A DNA stretch of 8,362 bases from Bacteroidales bacterium GP4 (GCA_001701065.1 DAAL01000110.1:1-8362), one strand, 5' to 3'. Shown: positions 1 to 8,362, numbered from the stretch's first letter. Numbers and translations: made by a program. Notes: generated from the sequence alone by a model not told the origin.

Positions 1-654
1 ATGACTAACGTTAAGCTTACTAACGGCACATCAACCCCCGACACTCCCGATACTCCTGACACTCCCGAAGGTGAAATCGTGGCTGAGAGCGACTTCTCAA
101 CTATGACCGCTTACAACATGTGGGCAGCTGAGGGTGTGGATGCCAAAATCGAAAACGGTGCTTTGGTAGTGACTAATGCTGAGGCTGCTGCCAACTTCTG
201 GGACATTCAGTATATGGTAGCTGACTTGTTCAGTGTATCTAAGGATGTTGAATACACCATCACTGCTAAAATCAAAGGATTTAAGGGTTCTCTACATTAT
301 GTATTGGGCAAATGGGGTACTGACGCTACTGCCGGTAGTGTAAACGTAGATGAATCTGCTGATTGGCAAACAATAACAATCAAGTTTAAGTCAGCTGCTG
401 ATATAACTAATGAGGCTCATCTATTGTTCCAGACCGGTGATTTCGTAGGCTCTTATGCTATCGAATCAGTGGTTATCACCGCTCCTAAGTCAGCTTCGTT
501 GGATAATGTCGAAGTGACTCCCGTGGTTGACCACTGGACCGTTTACAACCTTTCAGGCGTAAAGGTTCTTGACACTGATAATAAGTCGGATCTCGACATG
601 CTCGGAACCGGCATATATATTATCAACGGTAAGAAAGTAGCTATCCGTCGATAA
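1..654 (+). CDS. C-terminal part of a secreted carbohydrate-binding protein with T9SS-like sorting domain (5' partial)
   Basis: The reading frame is open from the first base, and the ATG at base 1 is probably an internal Met. The first residues (TNVKLTNGT) read like the last strand of a preceding beta-sandwich, as in CBM4/9-type modules. Next comes a short Pro-Asp-Thr repeat linker (residues 13-23), then a module of about 140 residues (25-162) with alternating beta strands and aromatic residues (FWDIQY near 66-71, W at 105 and 122). That layout resembles CBM4/9-like carbohydrate-binding domains; this is a fold-level guess. The last 39 residues (179-217) have the WTVYNLSGVKV...GIYIINGKKV...RR pattern of a type-A T9SS C-terminal sorting domain, which in T9SS-bearing Bacteroidota directs export and surface anchoring. 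Some Bacteroidales keep this motif without a full T9SS. The catalytic part, if there is one, lies upstream. A multi-module xylanase such as a GH10 would fit the neighbours but cannot be seen. Stops are stacked (TAA TGA TAA). Confidence 0.75.
   Translation: MTNVKLTNGTSTPDTPDTPDTPEGEIVAESDFSTMTAYNMWAAEGVDAKIENGALVVTNAEAAANFWDIQYMVADLFSVSKDVEYTITAKIKGFKGSLHYVLGKWGTDATAGSVNVDESADWQTITIKFKSAADITNEAHLLFQTGDFVGSYAIESVVITAPKSASLDNVEVTPVVDHWTVYNLSGVKVLDTDNKSDLDMLGTGIYIINGKKVAIRR
37..69 (+). repeat. Short in-frame 9-bp repeat encoding a Pro-Asp-Thr linker
   Basis: Three copies of CCN-GAY-ACT run from 37 to 63, followed by a partial CCC-GAA copy. The copies differ only at third codon positions, so the protein repeat (PDT) is kept while the DNA has drifted. 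It encodes a flexible, extracytoplasmic inter-domain linker, a common feature of Bacteroidota modular enzymes. The copy number may vary between strains by slippage. Confidence 0.75.
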
Positions 655-714
655 TGATAAAGATAGAATATCATTCTAATGATTGGTATTAATTTGTGTA
701 TTTCATGAAAAGGA

Positions 715-747
715 ATATGGTCGTCGTGAGACGGCCATATTTTTTTT
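715..747 (+). terminator. Intrinsic terminator after the upstream gene
   Basis: An 11-bp stem (715-725 pairing with 730-740, one G-U pair) closes a GTGA tetraloop and is followed directly by a run of eight T (740-747). It sits about 60 bases past the stop of the upstream gene. It separates that transcript from the operon starting near 868. The A-rich bases before the stem are not enough for a strong terminator on the opposite strand. Confidence 0.9.
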
Positions 748-2052
<1,305 letters not shown>

Positions 2053-2054
2053 CA

Positions 2055-3158
2055 ATGAAAAAAATAATTGCTATAGGTGCCGCTATGGCGGCTACATTGT
2101 GCGTGACAGCGCAGTCAGTTTCGGACTATGCCGTGCGCCGTTCGGAGTATCCGCGCATTATCGACAATTGCCGGGCTGAGTTTAAGGTGAACGCCCCCGA
2201 TGCACGTGACGTGAAAGTGGACATCGACGGAAAGAAGTATGACATGACCAAGGATGCCGAAGGTCGATGGACTTGCGTCACTGACAGCATAGGCCCCGGC
2301 TTTCAGTACTATTTCCTTATTGTGGACGGAATGAGGGTGTCGGATCCCTCAAGCCGCACTTTCTACGGCTGCGGAGTGGACGCAAGCGGTATCGAGATTC
2401 CTTATGCCAAGGACGACACTCGTTTTCAGCCCAAGAATGTGCCTCACGGCGAAGTGGTGTCACGCCGCTACTATTCCGATGCCGCCGGCGCATGGAAAGA
2501 GATGAAGATATACTTGCCTCCCTGCTACCATAAGGACGCTTCCAAGACTTATCCCGTGCTTTATCTGCAGCATGGCGGCGGCGAGGACCAGGACGGATGG
2601 AGCCGTCAGGGACGCACTGACATCATGCTTGACAATCTTATAGCCGAAGGAAAGGCTCAGCCCATGATAATTGTGATGAGCGACGGTAATTCATCTGACT
2701 TCACTAAGGAACTTATCGAAGAGTGCATCCCGCTTGTTGAAAGCACTTACCGTGTCAAGACCGATGCCGGAAGCCGCGCGCTTGCAGGTCTTTCCATGGG
2801 AGGAATCCAGACCCTTAACGCAGTTATAGAGCATCCTGAGCTTTTCCGCTATGTGGGTGTGTTCAGTTCAGGCTGGCTTGCCAACTCCAATATCGACGCT
2901 TCTTTCGCCAAGGCTGACACCGCCGAGAAGTATTATTCGATGCTTGGCACTGACAAGGACAAGTACAATAAGCAGTTCAAGGAATTTTGGCTGTCGATGG
3001 GTGGTCCCGAGGATATCGCTTACAACAACTGCAAAATAATGAGAAAACGTTTCGACGACATGGGCATCAATTATAAATACTTCGAGACCCCCGGAGGTCA
3101 CACTTGGCCTGTGTGGCGTGAAAGCCTTTACCGTTTCTCTCAGCTTCTATTCAAATAA
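2055..3158 (+). CDS. CE1 family esterase B, tandem paralogue with N-terminal E-set module
   Basis: This is a second secreted CE1-type esterase with the same plan: signal peptide 1-19 (cleavage likely VTA|Q), E-set module about 30-115, and an alpha/beta-hydrolase catalytic domain about 130-367. Catalytic candidates are Ser247 in GLSMG, His349 in GGHTW, and an acid at E319 or D320 in GGPED. The N-terminal module is very similar to that of the preceding gene (shared RDVKVDI-type, KKYDM, DPSS.TFYGCG and GIEIP segments), which points to tandem duplication. Compared with that paralogue it lacks about 16 residues between VMSDGN (207-212) and the helix before PLVES. It also carries about 9 extra residues between the FSS strand (270-272) and the acid loop (271-314). 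Both changes lie in loops likely to shape the acyl or sugar pocket, so the substrate may differ. The start is fixed by the signal peptide and the 2-base gap; there is no Shine-Dalgarno sequence, so translational coupling is likely. Confidence 0.88.
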   Translation: MKKIIAIGAAMAATLCVTAQSVSDYAVRRSEYPRIIDNCRAEFKVNAPDARDVKVDIDGKKYDMTKDAEGRWTCVTDSIGPGFQYYFLIVDGMRVSDPSSRTFYGCGVDASGIEIPYAKDDTRFQPKNVPHGEVVSRRYYSDAAGAWKEMKIYLPPCYHKDASKTYPVLYLQHGGGEDQDGWSRQGRTDIMLDNLIAEGKAQPMIIVMSDGNSSDFTKELIEECIPLVESTYRVKTDAGSRALAGLSMGGIQTLNAVIEHPELFRYVGVFSSGWLANSNIDASFAKADTAEKYYSMLGTDKDKYNKQFKEFWLSMGGPEDIAYNNCKIMRKRFDDMGINYKYFETPGGHTWPVWRESLYRFSQLLFK

Positions 3159-3167
3159 TGACTGACT

Positions 3168-4538
3168 ATGAACCGTAATTTATTGACAACTCTTACAGTG
3201 GGGATAGCCTTGGGCGCAATGGCGCAGAATCCTATCGTTCAGACCAAGTTCACCACTGATCCCGCTCCCATGGTGCATAACGACACTTTGTACGTTTACA
3301 CGGGACATGACGAGAACAATGCTGACTTCTTCTGGATGCAGGAGTGGCGTGTGTATTCCACCACTGACATGGTGAACTGGACCGACCACGGTTCGCCTCT
3401 TGCCATTGAGGATTTCTCATGGGGCGATGACCGTGCCTGGGCTCCGCAGTGTATCGAGCGCAACGGCAAGTTTTATTTCTATGTGCCTCTTCATTCCAAG
3501 CTTTCCGGAGCAATGGCTATCGGAGTAGCTGTGGGCGATTCGCCGGTGGGTCCGTTCAAGGATGCTATAGGCGCGCCGCTTGCCGATGGAAGCTGGGATT
3601 TCATCGACCCCACAGTGTTCATTGACGATGACGGTCAGGCTTATCTATACTGGGGAAACCCGAAATTGTACTATGTGAAGCTTAACCCTGACATGATAAG
3701 CTTTGACGGCGAAGTGCAGCGCGTAGAGTTTTCCGAGGAAAGCTTCGGCGCGCCTGACCCTGAACTCCGCAAAAAGGATTTTAAATACAAGGATTTTTAC
3801 ACTGAAGGTCCGTGGATTTCCAAGCGTAATGGAAAATACTATATGATTTACGCTGCCGGCGGTGTTCCTGAACACATCGCTTACTCCATTAGCGACAATC
3901 CTGTCACCGGTTGGAAGTACATGGGCGAAATCATGCCGCTTCAGGACACTGGTTCGTTCACTAATCACAGCGGGGTAGTGGACTACAAGGATAAATCCTA
4001 TTTCTTCTACCACACCGGCAAGTTGCCCCGCGGCGGAGGCTTTGCCCGCAGTGTGGCTGTGGAGGAATTCAAGTACAATCCTGACGGGACTTTCCCGACC
4101 ATCATGGCTACCGAGGAAGGTGTGGAACCTGTAGGTACACTTAATCCCTATGCACAAGTGGAAGCTGAGACTATCGCATTTTCTACCGGAGTGAACACGG
4201 AACAGAACGCCAATACCGGTGTGTACGTTTCCGATATCCACAACGGCGACAATATCAAGGTGAGAAATGTCGATTTCGGTAAAACTTCACCAAAGCGGTT
4301 CACTGCACGTGTGGCAAGTGCTCTCCGTGGAGGAACTATCGAGGTACATACTGACAGTGTAGGCGGACAACTCATCGCCACGCTCCCTGTTCCCGGCACC
4401 GGCGGATGGGAGGAATGGACTGATGTGACAGCACCTGTTACAACCCCTATGACAGGCGTGCGTGACATCTATTTCGTGTTTACAGGCAGGAAAGGTCCGA
4501 AACTGTTTAATTTTGATTATTGGGAATTTGAAAAATAA
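3168..4538 (+). CDS. GH43-CBM6 glycosidase A (probable arabinoxylan alpha-L-arabinofuranosidase)
   Basis: This is a secreted five-bladed beta-propeller glycosidase. The signal peptide covers 1-19 (cleavage AMA|Q). GH43 spans about 21-320 with the three expected acids: base D31 (DPAPM), pKa modulator D147 (FIDPTVFID) and acid E213 (YTEGPW). H267 (NHSG) sits where GH43 enzymes hold a metal or water in the central channel. The WAPQ motif (91-94) is canonical. A C-terminal CBM6-like beta-sandwich (about 328-456, starting QVEAET and ending NFDYWEF) should bind xylan-type chains. Inverting GH43 enzymes with this architecture include arabinoxylan arabinofuranohydrolases (XynD type, subfamily 29) and some beta-xylosidases. 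Arabinofuranosidase is my preferred call; the subfamily needs a database comparison. A charged stretch (about 187-208) makes the D147-E213 interval 19 residues longer than in the paralogue downstream. The gene starts 9 bases after the esterase stop. Confidence 0.87.
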   Translation: MNRNLLTTLTVGIALGAMAQNPIVQTKFTTDPAPMVHNDTLYVYTGHDENNADFFWMQEWRVYSTTDMVNWTDHGSPLAIEDFSWGDDRAWAPQCIERNGKFYFYVPLHSKLSGAMAIGVAVGDSPVGPFKDAIGAPLADGSWDFIDPTVFIDDDGQAYLYWGNPKLYYVKLNPDMISFDGEVQRVEFSEESFGAPDPELRKKDFKYKDFYTEGPWISKRNGKYYMIYAAGGVPEHIAYSISDNPVTGWKYMGEIMPLQDTGSFTNHSGVVDYKDKSYFFYHTGKLPRGGGFARSVAVEEFKYNPDGTFPTIMATEEGVEPVGTLNPYAQVEAETIAFSTGVNTEQNANTGVYVSDIHNGDNIKVRNVDFGKTSPKRFTARVASALRGGTIEVHTDSVGGQLIATLPVPGTGGWEEWTDVTAPVTTPMTGVRDIYFVFTGRKGPKLFNFDYWEFEK

Positions 4539-4546
4539 GCAAGATT

Positions 4547-5866
4547 ATGAACAAATCTGTATTGGGATTGGGCTTGGTTGCCGCATTGTCATTGCAGGCA
4601 GGAGCGACACAGCCTATAATCCAGACTAAATACACAGCCGATCCTGCGCCTATGGTGTATAACGACACTGTATTTCTTTACACTACCCATGACGAAGACG
4701 ATGCCGATGGATTCAAAATGTTTGACTGGCTGCTTTACACTTCTACCGACATGGTAAACTGGACTGACCATGGCGCAGTAGCCTCGTTGAAGGACTTCAA
4801 GTGGTTTCCCGGTGATAACGGTGCCTGGGCTGAGCAGGTTGTGGAACGCAACGGGAAGTTCTATATGTATTGTCCCATCCATGGGCATGGAATAGGTGTA
4901 CTCGTGTCCGATACTCCCTATGGACCATTTAAAGATCCTATAGGAAAACCCCTTGTGTGGCAGAAAGAACATTGGTACGATATCGATCCCACCGTTTTTA
5001 TCGACGATGACGGACAAGCTTATATGTATTGGGGCAATCCGAAACTTTATTGTGTGAAGCTTAACGAAGACATGATTTCGTATAGTGGTGACATAATCAA
5101 TTTTGATCATATAGAGGATTATCAGGAAGGTCCTTGGTTCTATAAGCGTAATGGAAAGTATTATTTGGCGTTTGCCTCAACTTGTTGCCCCGAAGGTATA
5201 GGATATGCTATGAGTGACAGTCCGTTGGGTCCTTGGGAATATAAGGGACACATTATGGATCACACTCAGCGCACCCGTGGCAATCATCCGGGTATAATAG
5301 ACTATAAAGGTAAGAGCTATGTGTTTGGGTTGAATTATGATGTGCTTAGAATAGAGACTCCCGATCACCATGAACGCCGTAATGTGGATGTTGTGGAGAT
5401 GACCTATAATCCTGACGGTACCATCAAGGAAGTGCCTTATTTCCGTGACGGAACTCTTGACCAGATAGAACCGCTGAACCTTTACCGCCGTGTGGAAGCT
5501 GAAACTATCGCTTGGGGCTATGGATTGAAAACCGATAAATTAGGTGAACGTAACATGTATGTCACTGATATCGACAATGGCGAATATCTGAAAGTGGCAG
5601 GAGTGGATTTTGGAAAGAAAGGTCCTAAAAGTCTTATGGTAAATGTATCGTCGGTCAAGGATGGAGGTACGATTGATGTGTATGTTGATGGAGTTGACGG
5701 CACAAAAATCGGTACTGTAAAAGTATCTTCCACCGGTGCGCTCGACAAGTATGCCGACATGTCATGTAAATTGAAAAAAGTGACCGGTGTGCATGATTTA
5801 TACTTTGTGTTCCATGGCGAAGGAAAAAATTTGTTTAACATAGATTATTGGCGTTTTGAAAAATGA
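4547..5866 (+). CDS. GH43-CBM6 glycosidase B, tandem paralogue of the preceding gene
   Basis: This second GH43-CBM6 enzyme has a signal peptide (1-20, cleavage probably AGA|T, unlike the A|Q sites of most neighbours). Its GH43 propeller (about 23-305) has base D32 (DPAPM), modulator D147 (DIDPTVFID) and acid E194 (YQEGPW). The central-channel His is H247 (GNHPG). The CBM6-like domain spans about 312-439 (RRVEAET to NIDYWRF). It is an expected secreted arabinofuranosidase or xylosidase acting on xylan side chains. Differences from the preceding paralogue that may alter the active site are: no charged insert before the acid, WAEQ in place of WAPQ (94-97), paired cysteines (213-214) after the acid, and a longer loop around 263-278 (YDVLRIETPDHHERRN). 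Third codon positions look more A/T-rich than in the esterase genes. Its stop overlaps the next start by ATGA, a strong sign of coupled translation. Confidence 0.87.
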   Translation: MNKSVLGLGLVAALSLQAGATQPIIQTKYTADPAPMVYNDTVFLYTTHDEDDADGFKMFDWLLYTSTDMVNWTDHGAVASLKDFKWFPGDNGAWAEQVVERNGKFYMYCPIHGHGIGVLVSDTPYGPFKDPIGKPLVWQKEHWYDIDPTVFIDDDGQAYMYWGNPKLYCVKLNEDMISYSGDIINFDHIEDYQEGPWFYKRNGKYYLAFASTCCPEGIGYAMSDSPLGPWEYKGHIMDHTQRTRGNHPGIIDYKGKSYVFGLNYDVLRIETPDHHERRNVDVVEMTYNPDGTIKEVPYFRDGTLDQIEPLNLYRRVEAETIAWGYGLKTDKLGERNMYVTDIDNGEYLKVAGVDFGKKGPKSLMVNVSSVKDGGTIDVYVDGVDGTKIGTVKVSSTGALDKYADMSCKLKKVTGVHDLYFVFHGEGKNLFNIDYWRFEK

Positions 5867-6768
5867 AAAATAGAATGAAAAATATATTAGCGGCGGCTTT
5901 GTGTTTTGCATCAGTCACAGCGGCTGCGCAGAATCCCGATTTTTATATCTACCTGTGCTTGGGACAATCCAATATGGAAGGAAACGCAAGGGTGGAAGCA
6001 GTGGACACCGTGGATGTGCCCGAACGTTTTAAAATGATGGCGACTTGTGATTTCAAGAAGCCTGATTTCTTTAAAAATAATAATGAGGCAGCCGAAGATG
6101 AAAAACCTTCACGAGTGAAAGGGGAGTGGTACACCGCTGTTCCTCCGCTTGTGCGTCAGTACACCGGACTTACCCCGATGGATTACTTCGGACGTACCAT
6201 GGTGGCTAACTTGCCGGAGAACGTGACAGTGGGTGTGGTTCCCGTGGCTATAGGCGGCTGCAAAATCGAGCACCTTTCCAAGGATTATGATCCCGCTCAA
6301 CTCGAAGAGGAAGCTCAATGGTTTAGAGGATTCATGAAAGCTTACGACAACGAGCCTTACAAAAGGCTTGTGGAGTGTGCCCGTCTTGCTCAGAAGGATG
6401 GCGTGATTAAGGGTATACTGTTGCATCAGGGTGAATCCAACAACGGCGACTCCACTTGGTGCGCCAAGGTCAAGAAACTTTACAATGACTTGCTTACTGA
6501 CCTCAATCTTAAAGCTGAGGATGTGCCTTTACTTGCAGGAGAAGTCGTTTCGACCGAAATGGGCGGTGTTTGCGGCGGCATGAACAGCATTATTGCTCAA
6601 CTACCCGAAAGCATTCCTACAGCCCATGTGATTTCGTCAGCAGACTTGGAACAACGCGGCGACGGACTTCATTTCGTGGCTGACGGTTACCGTAAACTCG
6701 GCACACGTTATGCAGTGTCCATGTTAACCTTGATGGGTATAAATCAAATTCAGTTAAAGCACTTTTAA
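5863..6768 (+). CDS. CE6-type SGNH carbohydrate acetyl esterase (probable acetyl xylan esterase)
   Basis: This is a secreted esterase of the DUF303 / sialate O-acetylesterase-like group to which CE6 acetyl xylan esterases belong. Expected SGNH blocks are in order: nucleophile Ser36 in GQSNMEG (34-40), an oxyanion Gly block in VAIGGCKIE (128-136), HQGES (188-192), and Asp267-Gly-Leu-His270 (DGLH) supplying the Asp/His of the triad. Length (301 aa) suits a single-domain CE6 enzyme. The signal peptide likely ends AAA|Q at 22/23. The ATG at 5863 overlaps the stop of the preceding gene. An in-frame ATG at 5875 (residue 5) would give a more compact signal peptide and is a credible alternative start. 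Next to two GH43-CBM6 enzymes and two CE1 esterases, removal of O-acetyl from xylan is the most likely job. A sialate-type substrate is less likely because no sialic acid genes are nearby. Confidence 0.85.
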   Translation: MKNRMKNILAAALCFASVTAAAQNPDFYIYLCLGQSNMEGNARVEAVDTVDVPERFKMMATCDFKKPDFFKNNNEAAEDEKPSRVKGEWYTAVPPLVRQYTGLTPMDYFGRTMVANLPENVTVGVVPVAIGGCKIEHLSKDYDPAQLEEEAQWFRGFMKAYDNEPYKRLVECARLAQKDGVIKGILLHQGESNNGDSTWCAKVKKLYNDLLTDLNLKAEDVPLLAGEVVSTEMGGVCGGMNSIIAQLPESIPTAHVISSADLEQRGDGLHFVADGYRKLGTRYAVSMLTLMGINQIQLKHF

Positions 6769-6779
6769 AAATTGAACAG

Positions 6780-8362
6780 ATGAGGAAAACAGTAAGTTTG
6801 TGCTATGCGTTGTTGCCGTTGATGGCTATGGGTGAGGTTATCACCAGCCCTGACGGCAAATTGGGTGTGGATGTTTACGTTAAGGACGGTAAACCCATGT
6901 ATGAGGTGACACTTGACGGAGTTCCTTTCCTTAATCCGTCGCCTCTGGGGCTGGTCACCAATATAGGTGATTATACCGACAACATGAATCTTGACAGCAT
7001 CACTCCCGAAGTCGCAGTCAAGGACAGCTATTCGCTGCCTAACATCAAGAAAAGTAATGTAACTTATAATGCCAACCGTCGCGGATTCCTGTTTTCGCAG
7101 AACGGAACGCCTGTTTACGAAGTGGTGTTTGAGGTTAGCGACAACAACATAGCTTTCAAGTACCTTCTCAAGCCGGTTAAGCAGGCTCTTTGCGCTGTGG
7201 TAAAAGAGGAAGCCACCGGATTCATGATGCCGGAGGGAACGACCACCTTCCTTTGCCCGCAAAGCAAGCCGATGGGCGGATTCGCCCGCACTTCGCCCAG
7301 CTATGAAACATCCTATACTGTCGATGAACCTATCGGCAAGAACGGATGGGGTGAGGGATATACTTTCCCGTGCCTGTTCAAGAACGGCGACAAAGGATGG
7401 ATGCTGATTTCGGAAACAGGAGTTGACCGCAGCTATTGCGCGTCGAGACTGCTCAATGGCGGCGAAAGCCTTTACACCATAGGTTATCCGCAGCCGGGTG
7501 AATTGAACGGTCTCGGTTCTGTGGCTCCGGGCGTGACACTTCCCGGTGAAACTCCGTGGCGAACTGTCACAGTGGGCGAAACTCTTGCTCCCATTGTAGA
7601 GACAACTATACCGTTTGACGTGGTGCGTCCGCTATACAAGGCATCCAAGGACTACCAGTACGGTAAAGGCACCTGGAGCTGGATTATCAAGATGGATCCA
7701 AGCTGTAACTTCGATGAGCAGAAACGTTACATCGACTTTTCAGCCGATCTCGGATATAGCTCAGTTCTTGTGGATGCGCTCTGGGACACTCAGATAGGCT
7801 ACGACAAGATTGCCGAGCTAGCCAAGTACGGCAAGGGAAAAGGTGTGGACCTTTATCTGTGGTATAACTCTAATGGTTACTGGAATGACGCTCCCCAAGG
7901 TCCGCGAGGCATTATGGACAATCCCATGAAACGCCGTAAAGAGATGGCTTGGATGCAGGAGAACGGTATAAGGGGTATAAAAGTTGACTTCTTCGGCGGC
8001 GACAAGCAGGAGATGATGCAGCTTTACCATGACATTCTCGTCGATGCCAATGATTACGGCATCCTTGTCATATTCCACGGATGCACTCTCCCGAGAGGAT
8101 GGGAAAGAATGTTCCCCAACTATGCTGCGAGTGAAGCTGTTCTTGCCAGCGAAAATCTGCATTTCTCACAGGGAAGCTGTGATGCGGAGGCGTTCAATGC
8201 CACTTTACATCCTTTCATCCGCAACACTGTGGGAAGCATGGACTTCGGCGGCAGTGCGCTCAACAAGTACTATAGCTCCGACAATTCTCCTCGTGGAAGC
8301 CGTCGCGTGACATCCGATGTATTTGCCCTCGCTACCGCAGTTCTGTTCCAAAGCCCGGTTCA
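6780..8362 (+). CDS. GH97 retaining glycosidase (alpha-galactosidase or beta-L-arabinopyranosidase type), 3' partial
   Basis: The frame is open for 527 codons and runs off the window; GH97 proteins are usually about 640-740 residues, so the C-terminal beta domain is missing here. A short signal peptide (1-18, RK then LCYALLPLMAM, cleavage likely AMG|E) is followed by the N-terminal beta-super-sandwich (about 19-280) and a TIM barrel that begins near the WSW motif (299-301). Barrel strands include VDALWD (331-336), DLYLWYNSNG (357-366) and IKVDFF (400-405). D403 is placed as the nucleophile of the retaining GH97 subgroup; inverting SusB-type alpha-glucosidases lack this Asp. E458, 55 residues on, matches the acid/base spacing I recall for the retaining Bacteroides enzyme BT1871 (D415/E470). 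It probably removes terminal alpha-galactose or beta-L-arabinopyranose from xylan side chains. The start lies 11 bases after the CE6 stop, with no Shine-Dalgarno sequence. Confidence 0.87.
   Translation, partial: MRKTVSLCYALLPLMAMGEVITSPDGKLGVDVYVKDGKPMYEVTLDGVPFLNPSPLGLVTNIGDYTDNMNLDSITPEVAVKDSYSLPNIKKSNVTYNANRRGFLFSQNGTPVYEVVFEVSDNNIAFKYLLKPVKQALCAVVKEEATGFMMPEGTTTFLCPQSKPMGGFARTSPSYETSYTVDEPIGKNGWGEGYTFPCLFKNGDKGWMLISETGVDRSYCASRLLNGGESLYTIGYPQPGELNGLGSVAPGVTLPGETPWRTVTVGETLAPIVETTIPFDVVRPLYKASKDYQYGKGTWSWIIKMDPSCNFDEQKRYIDFSADLGYSSVLVDALWDTQIGYDKIAELAKYGKGKGVDLYLWYNSNGYWNDAPQGPRGIMDNPMKRRKEMAWMQENGIRGIKVDFFGGDKQEMMQLYHDILVDANDYGILVIFHGCTLPRGWERMFPNYAASEAVLASENLHFSQGSCDAEAFNATLHPFIRNTVGSMDFGGSALNKYYSSDNSPRGSRRVTSDVFALATAVLFQSPV

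Noticed and set aside
37..69. Direct repeats as a possible CRISPR or recombination site
   Set aside because: The repeats are 9 bases, contiguous, in frame and encode a PDT linker; there are no spacers and no flanking mobile genes.
2085..2115. Possible lipobox cysteine in the CE1-B signal peptide
   Set aside because: The context is A-T-L-C with Leu just before Cys, which does not fit the Ala/Gly/Ser normally required. VTA|Q three residues on is a better signal peptidase I site.
3158..3178. Six-codon ORF (ATG at 3158) overlapping the CE1-B stop and the GH43 A start
   Set aside because: It arises by chance from a TAATG junction and is too short to judge. The GH43 A start at 3168 is firmly placed by its signal peptide.
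3645..4241. Long open frame on the minus strand (198 codons)
   Set aside because: It lies antisense inside the GH43 A coding sequence, and its product has no recognisable domain, signal peptide or promoter. The plus-strand gene has catalytic motifs across the same bases, so this is a codon-bias shadow.
4589..5110. Minus-strand open frame of 173 codons
   Set aside because: It is antisense to the GH43 B propeller, and the translation resembles no known family. The similar position of antisense frames over both GH43 copies reflects their shared sequence, not a gene.
6765..7262. Minus-strand open frame of 165 codons
   Set aside because: It overlaps the N-terminal beta-sandwich of the plus-strand GH97 frame, which is continuous to the window end and has catalytic residues. 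The minus frame has no supporting motif.

Overview
The window looks like a piece of a Bacteroidales genome (gut type; Muribaculaceae or Prevotellaceae are my best guesses, not proven). Four observations support this. An exact TAnnTTTG promoter element lies upstream of the main gene block. None of the starts has a Shine-Dalgarno sequence. Several signal peptides follow the 'A-Q' cleavage pattern typical of Bacteroidota. The gene families (CE1 with an N-terminal E-set module, GH43-CBM6, CE6, GH97) are those found together in Bacteroidota polysaccharide utilisation loci (PULs).

Layout: bases 1-654 hold the 3' end of a large secreted protein, with a Pro-Asp-Thr linker, one carbohydrate-binding-like beta-sandwich and a type-A T9SS-like C-terminal sorting domain. 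A strong intrinsic terminator (715-747) closes that unit. A promoter at 854-861 then opens a tightly packed run of six same-strand genes from 898 to the window end: CE1 esterase A, CE1 esterase B, GH43-CBM6 A, GH43-CBM6 B, a CE6-type SGNH acetyl esterase, and a GH97 retaining glycosidase cut by the window edge. Gaps within the run are 2, 9, 8, -4 (overlap) and 11 bases, so it is almost certainly one operon.

Taken together the cassette looks like a side-chain removal set for a heavily decorated xylan, most likely an arabinoxylan. The CE1 enzymes would remove ferulate and/or acetate, the GH43-CBM6 enzymes arabinofuranose (or xylose), CE6 acetate, and GH97 a capping galactose or arabinopyranose. 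No backbone-cutting enzyme, SusC/SusD pair or regulator is visible here; the truncated protein at 1-654 may be part of a xylanase, but its catalytic part is outside the window. All six operon products carry predicted signal peptides and no convincing lipobox, so periplasmic action is the simplest reading.

The most notable structure is a double tandem duplication (two CE1 genes, then two GH43-CBM6 genes). The copies keep all expected catalytic residues but differ by clear insertions near the active site, which suggests split substrate specificities. The GH97 has an unusual acid/base-region motif. I see no mobile element, RNA gene, CRISPR array or defence system, and nothing that amounts to a wholly new system.
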